Assembly (NCBI GenBank): GCA_964345255.1
Contig: CAYFQK010000019.1
Span: 1-23,785 of the forward strand
Direction of reading: 5' to 3'
DNA: 23,785 nucleotides
DNA from: JAIPAH01 sp964345255
GTDB lineage: Bacteria; Bacteroidota; Bacteroidia; Bacteroidales; JAIPAH01
The notes beneath the pieces were generated by a model. That model searched no databases. It had not been told where the DNA came from and saw only the letters and a program-made list of their open reading frames with translations. Of the stretch, positions 1 through 8,599 are shown piece after piece. The position numbers and the translations under genes are program-made. Numbering within the stretch: position 1 is the stretch's first letter; the number at the start of each line of letters is the position of its first letter.

Positions 1-291
1 CTCAGGCATATTACGGATTATAAATACCGCAATATTTACTTCTTTACCACCACTCATTTTCCCAATGGAGATGTGAGCAGGGACACCATCGAACTAATGC
101 TGGCAAAAAAAAGCGGCGAATGGAAGGGAAAGGGGTTCGGTTCTGTCAAAACCTACCGCCAGATGCTGCTCAGGGGCGTGCGCTTCGATCAGCAGGGCAG
201 ATATGTCTTTGAGTTTCGCCAGGCCATGCGTCAGGATACGTTAAAAGGCCTGGAAGATATAGGGTTACAAATACAAAAATTCCAAAAATAG
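1..291 (+). CDS. gldH: Gliding motility lipoprotein GldH, C-terminal part
   Basis: The frame is open from base 1, so the N-terminus, including any lipoprotein signal peptide, lies outside the window; 96 residues are visible. The fragment has the GldH pattern: an 'HFPNGDVSRDTIE' strand, a 'GKGFGSVKTY' turn, then 'VRFDQQGRYVFEFRQAMR' and a 'GLEDIGLQI' ending. In Flavobacterium johnsoniae GldH is an outer-membrane-associated lipoprotein needed for gliding, which depends on the type IX secretion system. The stop codon lies 2 bases before the start of the penicillin-binding protein gene, so the two are probably co-transcribed. The GTG at 73 is internal and not a real start. The family call comes from remembered motif similarity. 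Confidence 0.85.
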   Translation, partial: LRHITDYKYRNIYFFTTTHFPNGDVSRDTIELMLAKKSGEWKGKGFGSVKTYRQMLLRGVRFDQQGRYVFEFRQAMRQDTLKGLEDIGLQIQKFQK

Positions 292-293
292 AA

Positions 294-2532
294 ATGACAA
301 AAGGCAAGTTCAAAAAGTATATTATTGGTTTTTGGACCATAATAATCATGGTCATCCTGGGGGTGACACTGTTTTTTTCAGCGATTTCATGGGGATGGTT
401 CGGAGAAATGCCCACTTTTGAAGAGCTGGAAAACCCGCAAAGCAACCTGGCTTCGGAAATATATTCGGCAGACCAGGTGCTACTGGGAAAATATTATATA
501 GAAAACCGCTCAAAAACCCATTACTCTAAACTATCACCACACCTCGTGCATGCCCTGCTGGCTACAGAAGACATCCGCTTTCGCGATCATGCCGGTATAG
601 ACCTTATTTCTCTTTGGTGTGGTAACAGGAAACCACAAAGGCGGTGGGAGCACCATCACACAGCAACTTGCCAAAAACCTTTTTCCGCGCGACCGGTACC
701 TTTCTACAAGGGAACTCGTCATGCGGAAATTCAAAGAGTGGATTACGGCTGTTAAACTTGAACGCAATTACTCGAAAAACGAGATTATTGCGATGTATTT
801 CAACACGGTGGCCTTCGGTAGCAACTCGTTCGGTATTAAATCCGCTTCGCGGACATTTTTTAACAAGAGTCCGATGAAGCTGAAGGTTGAAGAGGCGGCC
901 CTTTTGGTTGGTGTTGTTAACGCCCCTACTCGCTATAGCCCTATTCAAAACCCGGAAGCGGCCAGGGCCCGCCGCGACCTGGTCATCAATCAAATGGCCA
1001 AATATGATTACATCACCCAACAGGAAGCCGATTCGCTGACCAGCCAGCCTATCGACATGTCGGCCTACAACGTGATGAGTCACAAAACAGGAATAGCGCG
1101 TTATTTCAGGGAGCATATCCGCGGCAAACTGAAAGAGTGGTGCAACACCCATTATAAACCTAATGGGGATACCTACGACCTGTACAAGGATGGCTTGAAA
1201 ATTTATACTACCATCAATTCTACTATGCAGAAATACGCTGAGCAGGCCGTCCAGCAACATCTGGGGCAGGATCTTCAGCCGGCATTTAATAAGCATTGGG
1301 AGGGACATGAAAACGCACCTTTTGAGTTTGAGGCCGACAGCGCTGAGAAAGAAATCCTTGCTATCATGAAAAACGGAATGCGACGCTCGCCGCGATACCG
1401 GAAAATGCGCCGCCGAGGCATTGACGAAGACAAAATCATGAAAGCCTTTAAGCAAGAAAAACAAATGAAGGTTTTCAGCTGGCAGGGTGAAATAGATACA
1501 GTGATGACCCCGTGGGATTCGATTCGCTATTACAAAAGCATTTTGCAGGCCGGGCTGATGTCTATGGAACCTCACACCGGCTATGTGCGAGCATACGTAG
1601 GTGGGCCGGATTACGATCATTTTAAGTATGACCATGTCACATATGCCAAAAGGCAGGTAGGCTCCACCTTTAAACCCTTCCTCTATACTCTGGCCATGCA
1701 GGAAGGTGGAATTTCTCCCTGCACCAAAGTCCCTAATGTGCAGACGCGTATCGAAACGGGGAGTGGAGAATTCTGGGCACCGAAAAACCCATCGGATGAT
1801 AGAATCGGCGAAATGGTTAGCCTGAAATGGGCGCTGGCTCATTCCAATAACTGGATCAGTGCGTACCTCATTAAAAAATATTCTCCACAAAGCGTGAAAA
1901 AAATTGCACGGAAAATGGGCGTAAAAAGCCCGATACCCGAAGTACCTGCCATTGCCCTTGGCACCCCGGACATGTCGCTCTATGAAATAGTGGGTGCATT
2001 AAATTCATACGTCAACAAAGGAATTCACGTCGAACCCATCTTCTTTACCCGCATTGAGGATAAAAATGGCAATGTGGTGGAACGATTTATCCCCGAACAA
2101 CAGGAAGCTATGAGTGAAGAAACAGCTTACCTGATGCTGGAGATGCTTCAGGGCGTTGTCAACAAAGGAACCGGAATCCGCCTGCGATATAAGTACGGCT
2201 TTAACCAGCCCATAGCAGGCAAAACAGGAACTACCCAAAACCAGTCTGACGGGTGGTTTATAGGGATGGTCCCCGACCTGGCTACAGGCATCTGGGTGGG
2301 CGCCGAAGACCGCTCAGCGCACTTCCGTACGATCACTTTAGGACAGGGAGCCAATATGGCTTTGCCCATCTGGGCGCTGTATATGCAAAAAATATATGAT
2401 GACCCCTCCATTCAAGTACCGAAAAAAGATTTCAAAAAACCTGATAAACCGCTGTCTGTAGAAATCGATTGCCAGAAATGGGAGCAACAAAACCAGCAGC
2501 AGGATAATAGAATTGATGAGGATGAATTTTAA
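294..2532 (+). pseudogene. Class A penicillin-binding protein (PBP1A type), frameshifted
   Basis: This would be a bifunctional peptidoglycan synthase with an N-terminal membrane anchor (about residues 10-32), a GT51 glycosyltransferase domain and a penicillin-binding transpeptidase domain. The first frame runs from ATG 294 through the catalytic GT51 motif 'ATEDIRFRDHAGID' and then loses homology at about base 605-615, ending at 755. The homologous reading resumes one frame over with 'GNHKGGGSTITQQLAKNLFPR' and continues to 2532. The transpeptidase motifs are intact: STFK (catalytic Ser codon 1663-1665), SNN (1843-1851) and KTG (2221-2229). The join lies between GT51 motifs 1 and 2, and the stretch there also looks several residues shorter than in relatives, which suggests a small deletion of 3n+2 bases. 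A one-base insertion or sequencing/assembly error is the alternative. If the break is real, no full bifunctional protein is made. Confidence 0.85.
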
Positions 2533-2543
2533 TGGATGCTTTT

Positions 2544-2695
2544 AAATTACCTAAAATCCGCAGGTCATATTTAAAATTGCCATCAATTCACGAATTTAAG
2601 ACGAATTGTTTTTACCTGAACAGATGAAACAAGCATTCTTTAATTCGTTAATCATTCGTGCATTCGTGGCTAAACTTGCGGATTTTAGGAATTAT
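2544..2695. repeat. Imperfect inverted repeat, MITE- or REP-like
   Basis: A perfect 13-bp inverted repeat, CCTAAAATCCGCA at 2550-2562 and its complement at 2677-2689, bounds about 140 bp. The pairing continues imperfectly inward: the left arm has ATTCACGAATTT and ACGAATT, and the right arm has AATTCGT, ATTCGTG and ATTCGTGG. The whole unit can therefore fold into a long hairpin with a loop around 2610-2640. It fills most of the 245-bp gap between the PBP gene and the next gene. No transposase or convincing coding sequence is present. Whether it recurs elsewhere in the genome cannot be seen here. Confidence 0.55.
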
Positions 2696-2777
2696 AAAAC
2701 ATCTGTTCAACAATTTTCCGTAATTTGGCTTGCCGAAAAAGGAAACCTTATTGTAATAACTAAAGTGTTTTTTTGTC

Positions 2778-4430
2778 ATGCGATTCAACAACCCGGTCCT
2801 CCGCGAAGTTTTTAACTCAAAAAATATCCCCTATCTCTTCTGGATCTTACCCCTTTTTCACCTTATTCTGGGTACCATAGCTCACCAGCTGATTGGTTAT
2901 TTCTACCTGGTATCAAAAGACCCGGAGTATTTTCACCTAATTAGCGGAGTTGCAATGGGGACGCTACGGCTCGACACCGGTTACATCGACCACCCGGGCA
3001 TCCCCATACAGATGGTTATTGCAGTAGCCAGCCGAATCGTTTTCTTCCTGTCCGACAGCAAAAGCATCATCCACGATGTTATCCAGCATCCTGAAATGTA
3101 TATCTTCGCTTCCAACCTTTTATTCAACCTGATTTTTTCAGGAATCATTCTACTCATTGGTTACAAAGTCACCAAATACACAACCGACTACCGGGCCGGC
3201 ATCCTTTTACAGCTGGGTTTTTTCGCCAATATCAGTTTACTTACCGTAAGCGGCCGCCTGTTGCCGGAAGGATTTATGCTCATGCCCCTGGGTTTATTGA
3301 TTCTGCTGACCATCAAATACCTTTACGACGAGCACCCTGAAAACCGTTGGCGGATGTACCTTATCCTTTTCAGTATTTTAGTGGGATGGGGTCTTGCCAC
3401 TAAACTTTCTTTCGCCCCCTTCTTCCTGATACCACTTATCATCATACCCGGTATCAAAAGAAAGTTGGCCCTTGCAGGGCTGACTCTGCTGGCTTTTCTA
3501 ATCATTGCTTTTCCGGTGATTTCGCACCTCGACTATTTCTGGGACTGGACCAGCCAAATGTTTGTCCACAGCGGAAAATGGGGACACGGAGAGGCTAACT
3601 TCATGGACCTGTCACAAGTTCCCCACCGGGTAAGCCAGCTTTACCAGGAAGATGCCATGGTGTTTTTCCTTACGGGATTTTTACTTGTAGAAACCATAGC
3701 CCTGACTATCTTCAAGCCACCGCTAAAATTTCTGAAAAAATATTTTATCGTATCATTCACAACCATTGCCAGCATATTGCTGATGGTTCTGCTCATCACG
3801 AAACATTTTGCCTGGCATTACTTTATACCGGTGATGGTGTTTAAATCTTTTTTGATTTTCCTCATCATCTGGCCAATCTGTTACCTGATGAAAGGCAATA
3901 GTTACAGCACCTACCTGCCCTGGGCGGCAGTGGTTATCGCTTTTGTAGTAATGATTTTCAGTATTCACAACCTGGCCACCAGCACCTTCAGCAAGCGGAA
4001 TGATCATCAGATGGAGCGTTTAGTAGATTTCAAAAGCCAGGTTTCAAAAGATGACCTCCTTATCATCAGTGCGCATTATTCCGGAGCACCCTGGAAAGCG
4101 TATGCCATTTCGGGGGGCATGCTGCTTAGCGGCCCGGGCCATAAGCCTTACAAACAGGCTTTCGCCAACGAATACCCGAATATCTACATGTATTACGGCT
4201 GGGCTAAAAAGTTTTTTAAGTCCTACCAGTACGTCGACAGCAAGCAATTGCTCGATCAAAACAAACCCATCTATATATACATCGGCAAAGGGAAAGACAA
4301 AGACCTGGACGTGATTGTGGACCGTTTCAGAAACAAGAACCCGGAAATGGATTTTACAGTTGAAAAGGTGGTTTCAAACGAGCGCGGCGGGGATAAGCTT
4401 TATAGGTTAGCACCCGAAAGATCTCAATAA
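2778..4430 (+). CDS. Polytopic membrane protein, GT-C/GT39-like glycosyltransferase
   Basis: The protein has 550 residues with roughly ten hydrophobic helices up to about residue 400, followed by a soluble C-terminal domain of about 140 residues. After the first helix there is a loop with acidic residues ('SKDPEYF') and then 'TGYIDHPGIPIQ'. This resembles the first extracytoplasmic loop of GT-C enzymes of the PMT/ArnT type, where an acidic residue is catalytic and an HP motif follows. Such enzymes use polyprenyl-phosphate sugars on the outer face of the inner membrane. Acceptor and sugar cannot be told. The gene is isolated on the plus strand and converges on another GT-C-like gene with only 19 bp between the stops. 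The fold class is reasonably likely; the enzymatic role is inference. Confidence 0.6.
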   Translation: MRFNNPVLREVFNSKNIPYLFWILPLFHLILGTIAHQLIGYFYLVSKDPEYFHLISGVAMGTLRLDTGYIDHPGIPIQMVIAVASRIVFFLSDSKSIIHDVIQHPEMYIFASNLLFNLIFSGIILLIGYKVTKYTTDYRAGILLQLGFFANISLLTVSGRLLPEGFMLMPLGLLILLTIKYLYDEHPENRWRMYLILFSILVGWGLATKLSFAPFFLIPLIIIPGIKRKLALAGLTLLAFLIIAFPVISHLDYFWDWTSQMFVHSGKWGHGEANFMDLSQVPHRVSQLYQEDAMVFFLTGFLLVETIALTIFKPPLKFLKKYFIVSFTTIASILLMVLLITKHFAWHYFIPVMVFKSFLIFLIIWPICYLMKGNSYSTYLPWAAVVIAFVVMIFSIHNLATSTFSKRNDHQMERLVDFKSQVSKDDLLIISAHYSGAPWKAYAISGGMLLSGPGHKPYKQAFANEYPNIYMYYGWAKKFFKSYQYVDSKQLLDQNKPIYIYIGKGKDKDLDVIVDRFRNKNPEMDFTVEKVVSNERGGDKLYRLAPERSQ

Positions 4431-4449
4431 GACTCCTCTGCTCTGCGTC

Positions 4450-6162
4450 TTACAGATCCTTCTTGAGGTAATCCACAAAATACACGTAATTTACATGCTC
4501 CTCCAGCAGACTGTCAACAGGCTTGTTTTCTTCCTTCGCCTGTTGCTTGATTCTTCCATACCAGTTGCTGTCACTTTTGATAATTCCCCTGATTTTGTCT
4601 TTAGCCGCTTTTACAACCAATTGGTATGCTTCTTTGTGCTCCTGCTTGTTCATGATGATCTCCTTGAGGATGGGCATAAATCCGTCCTCAGGATGATTGT
4701 ACATTTCCAGAAGTTGTTTTCTGAGGGGTTCAACGCCACGGGTAAAATTGAACAGTTTCTCTTCGCGGGGTTTTAGCTTATCGGAATAATAGCTTTCGGT
4801 GCGATCAACATTTTTAATAGCGGCTTTGTAATCGGGCCGATCAATAAATTTGTTGTAGTTTTTCGGGATATCCCACGCAAAAAACAACCGGAAGTATGCC
4901 TTTTGCGTCATCCCGTCGTAATGCAGTACGCCTCTTTTGTATTGTTTAGACTGCCAGATATTAAGCAGAAGGAAAAGAATCACCAGTCCCTGCAGTGCCC
5001 TTTTAATCCACAAACGTTTTTCAAAAGACTTTTTCAGAATAACTGCCAGCGGAATAGCGAATAATCCGTAATAATCGACCATAGGCCTGGAGCCAAATCC
5101 TCCGCCGTACCACCAGGCCCACCAGCTGTAAATAATGTAGACATTAATAACTAAAAAAACCGGTATCAATACGGCATAATCTCTTTTTTCTTTCCACAAA
5201 AAAGCCATCCCGATGATCGCCAGACCCATCAGCGGTGTATACAACAACCACCCTTTACGGAAACTGAAGAGCCCCTTGATGATTTCCGGGTCATGCCAGA
5301 AAAAGCTTTCATTCCCGTAGGTAAAATAAATCCAGTCGCCGGTAATAACCTTCCAGTAAATCAGCTGGGGACTCACCACCAGCAAGCTCAGGATTGTAAT
5401 GGTTACCAGCTTATTAATATTTGTACTATATAGTTTCCGTTTCAAATTGAATGTAGAAGTACTATATACTCCGTAAAGCAGGAAAATCAATACTACTATC
5501 AGGTTACTGGGTCTTACCAGTACAATAAGTCCGGTAAGTACTCCGAGCCATATACTTATTCGCCAGTCCGGGCGCTCATGCCATTTTTCAGTGAAATAGA
5601 TAAAACCGGTAATCAGTGAAAAATTAATGGCATGCGTTAAACCTTCATGAAGCGAAGCATAAAAAAAGAAATTCGTTGCAAATGCTATGGCCACCAAGGT
5701 CCATGTGGTTATTATTTCCGTAAAATGCCGCAGCAATAACTTCCTCAGGAAATACAACCCGATAATGGCGTAAAGCACATTTCCCAGGTAAATGGCTGCC
5801 TCATAAGGCGGACTGTATCCGTTAGCCAGAAAAGGAGTAAGCAATACAAACAAATGGGCCAGCAAAAAAAACGGCAGGAGCAAAAGCGAAAAACCCATGG
5901 TCATTTTAACCACCCTGAAACCTTCCCCGTCGGGTTCGACCACCCAAATCCGTCCTTCAAAGTCTTCCGGTAATTCGGTGATAAAATCAAAATGCAGGTC
6001 TTGATAGATGACAGCAGCAGGCAAGTAGGAATAATATTCCGCAGTATCATTATTAATCACCTTATGCTTAGCCCAGTCACGCGGAGCAATGCCCGACAAA
6101 ACCAATGCGACAGCTGCCAGAATAAATATTTTATAAGAAAGCGGTTTCTGCTGCCACCTCAT
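4450..6162 (-). CDS. Polytopic membrane glycosyltransferase, GT39-like
   Basis: The protein has 570 residues. A first helix at about residues 10-26 is followed by a loop containing 'NNDTAEYYSYLPAAVIYQDLHFDF', which looks like the acidic first loop of GT-C sugar transferases. Many further helices run to about residue 410, and a charged soluble tail of about 150 residues follows. Its ATG overlaps the stop of the upstream GT2 gene by 4 bases (ATGA at 6159-6162), so the two are translationally coupled. The simplest reading is a pair in which the GT2 protein loads a sugar onto a polyprenyl phosphate and this protein transfers it outside the membrane. The acceptor is unknown, and the GT-C assignment rests on topology and loop composition. 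Confidence 0.65.
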   Translation of the reverse strand: MRWQQKPLSYKIFILAAVALVLSGIAPRDWAKHKVINNDTAEYYSYLPAAVIYQDLHFDFITELPEDFEGRIWVVEPDGEGFRVVKMTMGFSLLLLPFFLLAHLFVLLTPFLANGYSPPYEAAIYLGNVLYAIIGLYFLRKLLLRHFTEIITTWTLVAIAFATNFFFYASLHEGLTHAINFSLITGFIYFTEKWHERPDWRISIWLGVLTGLIVLVRPSNLIVVLIFLLYGVYSTSTFNLKRKLYSTNINKLVTITILSLLVVSPQLIYWKVITGDWIYFTYGNESFFWHDPEIIKGLFSFRKGWLLYTPLMGLAIIGMAFLWKEKRDYAVLIPVFLVINVYIIYSWWAWWYGGGFGSRPMVDYYGLFAIPLAVILKKSFEKRLWIKRALQGLVILFLLLNIWQSKQYKRGVLHYDGMTQKAYFRLFFAWDIPKNYNKFIDRPDYKAAIKNVDRTESYYSDKLKPREEKLFNFTRGVEPLRKQLLEMYNHPEDGFMPILKEIIMNKQEHKEAYQLVVKAAKDKIRGIIKSDSNWYGRIKQQAKEENKPVDSLLEEHVNYVYFVDYLKKDL

Positions 6163-6890
6163 TTCAATGCTTTCCTGTTAAATAGGTTATATTTCAGAAT
6201 ACAGTAAATCGCCCTGAAACCATCGGCTGCACCAATCTTTTTTCCTTCCTCATAGGTTCGGCCATAATAGGAAATGCCAATCTCATAAATCCGAATCCGG
6301 GGGTAACGGGAAACCTTGGCTGTAACCTCCGGTTCAAAGCCAAAACGATTTTCTTTCAAATCCAGTCGTTTAATCACCTCGCTTCTGAAAAGCTTGTAGC
6401 AGGTTTCCATGTCAGTAAGGTTCAGGTTGGTAAACATATTGCTGATGAAAGTGAGAATTTTGTTGCCAATCGTATGCCAGAAAAAGAGAATGCGATGGGG
6501 ATTATTGCCCTGGAATCGGGAGCCGTAAACCACGTCGGCAAAACCTTCGAGGGCCGGCTTCAAAAGGTCATTATACTCTCGCGGGTCGTATTCCAGGTCG
6601 GCGTCCTGAATGATAAGAAAATCGCCGGTGGCTTCATCGATGCCGCGATGCAAAGCGGCTCCTTTACCCATATTCTTTTGTTGAGAAAAAAGCTTAATGT
6701 CTTCATTGGGATGGGATTCAATATATTTCTCTACTACCTCTACGGTTTTGTCTTTCGAAAAATCATTAACGATGATAATTTCTTTCCCGAAATCGTTGAT
6801 AAGTTTTACTTCGAGTACTTTATCCAGTATATCTTTGATAGTACGCTCTTCATTGTATGCCGGAATTATGACAGAAAGTTTATTATTCAT
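6159..6890 (-). CDS. GT2 family glycosyltransferase, polyprenyl-phosphate type
   Basis: A cytoplasmic GT-A enzyme of 243 residues, about the length of DPM1/dolichyl-phosphate mannosyltransferase homologues without membrane helices. It begins with the typical 'LSVIIPAYNEERTIKDIL'. The nucleotide- and metal-binding 'QDADLEYDP' motif is near residue 95. 'VYGSRFQG' and a 'NLTDMETCYKLFRSEV' segment follow, both characteristic of the DPM1-like subgroup. The likely reaction is transfer of a sugar from a nucleotide donor to undecaprenyl phosphate; the sugar is not predictable. A TTG one codon upstream is possible, but the ATG at 6890 is the better start. The stop overlaps the start of the downstream GT-C gene. 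Confidence 0.85.
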   Translation of the reverse strand: MNNKLSVIIPAYNEERTIKDILDKVLEVKLINDFGKEIIIVNDFSKDKTVEVVEKYIESHPNEDIKLFSQQKNMGKGAALHRGIDEATGDFLIIQDADLEYDPREYNDLLKPALEGFADVVYGSRFQGNNPHRILFFWHTIGNKILTFISNMFTNLNLTDMETCYKLFRSEVIKRLDLKENRFGFEPEVTAKVSRYPRIRIYEIGISYYGRTYEEGKKIGAADGFRAIYCILKYNLFNRKALK

Positions 6891-7125
6891 CAAACTTGGC
6901 TTTGAAAACAGGTTGTTACGAGTGATTAATATCGTGTCAAAAGTAAGTATTCTCCATTTTAATCAAAAGTATCCAAAAGAATCTTTTTCATATAACCACG
7001 GTTCGCCTTTGCCTGTTCCCCATCATGCAAATACAGGTAACACATCAACAGCATAATTTTAGTAGAATTCTGGTGCGTTATGTGAGGAATTATTGATGGC
7101 TTTTTAATATTTGTATCAGAAATGC

Positions 7126-7133
7126 TATTTTTG
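7126..7133 (+). promoter_or_regulatory. Candidate -7 box for the DUF4956-VTC genes
   Basis: TATTTTTG matches the Bacteroidota primary-sigma -7 consensus TAnnTTTG and lies 34 bases upstream of the start at 7167. No TTTG sits at the usual 19-21 base spacing, so the assignment is weak. The 276-bp gap around it separates two divergent genes and otherwise shows no gene. Confidence 0.3.
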
Positions 7134-7166
7134 AATGCATTTTAAGTCTGGCTAAACAAATTCAAC

Positions 7167-7853
7167 ATGCAAAACAAGTGGCAGCTATTTCAGAAATTCC
7201 TTATTACAGAACAATCTAATGTGAGTATTATTGATTTTCTTATCAACGCTTTGATTGTTCTGATTCTCGCTTTAATCCTGGAGTTCACCTACCAGAGATG
7301 TGCGAAAGCACTTTCGAACCGGCAAATGTTTTCCGCTAACTTTCTGAAGATTGCTTTTACCACCATGTTGATCATCACCATTGTAAAAACCTCACTGGCC
7401 CTGTCACTGGGATTAGTTGGGGCGCTCTCTATCGTAAGATTTCGTGCTGCCATAAAAGAGCCCGAAGAGCTCACCTATCTTTTCTTTACCATCGCCATCG
7501 GATTGGGGCTTGGTGCTAATTACAGGGCTATTGTTATCGTTGCATTTGCTATTTTAATGGGTATTGTCTGGGTACGATTCTGGTTGGGGAGAAGCAATAA
7601 CAAAAAGCAAAATCTTTTCCTGACTGTCTCGTCTACGCAGCCCCAAAAAGTGCAGCTTAGCGACATTCAAAACGCTATCAGAGAAATTCTGCCGGTAGCA
7701 GACCTGAAACGCTTTGATGAAAGCAAAGATCATATCGAAACCGGTTACCTGGTTGAAATCAATGACCCTGACGACATCCAGCAAATCAAAAATAAACTGA
7801 AAGAATTCTCGGATGAAATCCAGGTCACTTTTGTAGACCATCATGCGTACTAA
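7167..7853 (+). CDS. DUF4956 domain membrane protein
   Basis: A membrane protein of 228 residues. Hydrophobic segments lie at about 25-42, 63-90, 105-125 and 127-140. The DUF4956 signature is the stretch 'SLGLVGALSIVRFRAAIKEP' followed by 'ELTYLFFTIAIGLGLGA'. The C-terminal 75 residues form a soluble alpha/beta domain ending in 'VTFVDHHAY'. The biochemical role of the family is not established to my knowledge. Its genes commonly sit beside VTC-domain polyphosphate polymerase genes, as here, with only 5 bases to the next start, so the two very likely form an operon. A role as membrane partner of the VTC protein is inference from that association. Confidence 0.85.
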   Translation: MQNKWQLFQKFLITEQSNVSIIDFLINALIVLILALILEFTYQRCAKALSNRQMFSANFLKIAFTTMLIITIVKTSLALSLGLVGALSIVRFRAAIKEPEELTYLFFTIAIGLGLGANYRAIVIVAFAILMGIVWVRFWLGRSNNKKQNLFLTVSSTQPQKVQLSDIQNAIREILPVADLKRFDESKDHIETGYLVEINDPDDIQQIKNKLKEFSDEIQVTFVDHHAY

Positions 7854-7858
7854 AACAA

Positions 7859-8557
7859 ATGAAAGATAGCGAAACACGTACCACAAGATACGAACGCAAG
7901 TTTATCGTGGAGGCTATGGATGCCTATGCCATCCGGGACATTATACGGTTTCATCCTGCTGCTTTTCACCCTATCTACCAACCGCGTTTTGTTAACAATA
8001 TCTACTTCGACACGCCCAATTTCAATTTTTACTACGACAATCATTTTGGGACGGCCGATCGCGTAAAAGTACGCATACGCTGGTATGGCGACTTTAAAAA
8101 TGCGGCTCATCCCTACCTGGAAATTAAGAAAAAAAGCGGGCTGGTTGGAAATAAGGATGTGTATCGATTAAAGCCTTTTCAAATCGGTACATTATTCGAT
8201 ACGAGGCAATTAATGAATCATTTGCAGCAATGCGATTTACCGGGAAACCTCAAAAACTGGCTAAAAAATCTGGAGCCGAAAATCCTGAACCGCTACCGCA
8301 GGCAATATTTTCTTTCGGGAGACAAAAGCTTCCGCATGACCTTCGATGAAAAAATTCAGTATTTCGCCGTGGATGGAATTAAAAGTTCGCTGAAGAAATG
8401 TTATAGCGACTACTCCGGCTTTGTCCTGGAATTAAAATACAAAGTAAATGATGAACATGAGGCCGGTGAAATAACGCGCTACATGCCTTTCAGGATAGAC
8501 AAAAACTCCAAATACGTAAACGGTGTGGATTGCTTCAACTATATGGCGGCGGTGTGA
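7859..8557 (+). CDS. VTC-domain protein, putative polyphosphate polymerase
   Basis: The 232-residue protein is almost entirely one VTC domain, the tunnel-shaped fold of yeast Vtc4 that polymerises polyphosphate from ATP. Basic and acidic tunnel-type motifs are visible: 'TRYERKF' at the start, 'VNNIYFDTPNFNFYYDN', 'DRVKVRIRWYG', 'YLEIKKKSG', 'NRYRRQYF', 'RMTFDEKI' and 'FVLELKYKV' near the C-terminus. It has no membrane segment or signal peptide, so it should act in the cytoplasm, perhaps held by the DUF4956 protein. The related CYTH/triphosphate tunnel fold also includes phosphohydrolases, so polymerase activity is likely but not proven by sequence. No CotH-like gene, a common third member of such loci, is seen beside it. 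Confidence 0.85.
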   Translation: MKDSETRTTRYERKFIVEAMDAYAIRDIIRFHPAAFHPIYQPRFVNNIYFDTPNFNFYYDNHFGTADRVKVRIRWYGDFKNAAHPYLEIKKKSGLVGNKDVYRLKPFQIGTLFDTRQLMNHLQQCDLPGNLKNWLKNLEPKILNRYRRQYFLSGDKSFRMTFDEKIQYFAVDGIKSSLKKCYSDYSGFVLELKYKVNDEHEAGEITRYMPFRIDKNSKYVNGVDCFNYMAAV

Positions 8558-8599
8558 GAACACCATGCCACTTTATAGTGAAAACCACTCAACCACTCA

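Noticed and set aside
598..640. Programmed ribosomal frameshift in the PBP gene
   Set aside because: No clear slippery heptamer precedes the break, the family is not known for recoding, and the missing linker residues point to a deletion.
604..1890. A 428-codon open frame on the minus strand
   Set aside because: It lies opposite the PBP gene, whose plus-strand reading has GT51 and transpeptidase motifs; the minus-strand translation resembles no family.
2606..2815. A 69-codon plus-strand frame between the PBP and GT-C genes
   Set aside because: It runs through the inverted-repeat element and into the start of the next gene in another frame, with no recognisable domain.
4431..4449. Terminator between the convergent GT-C genes
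   Set aside because: The 19-bp gap has no stem with a T-run.
6474..7056. Two plus-strand frames opposite and upstream of the GT2 gene
   Set aside because: They mostly mirror the GT2 coding sequence and show no family features; the part beyond 6890 is intergenic.
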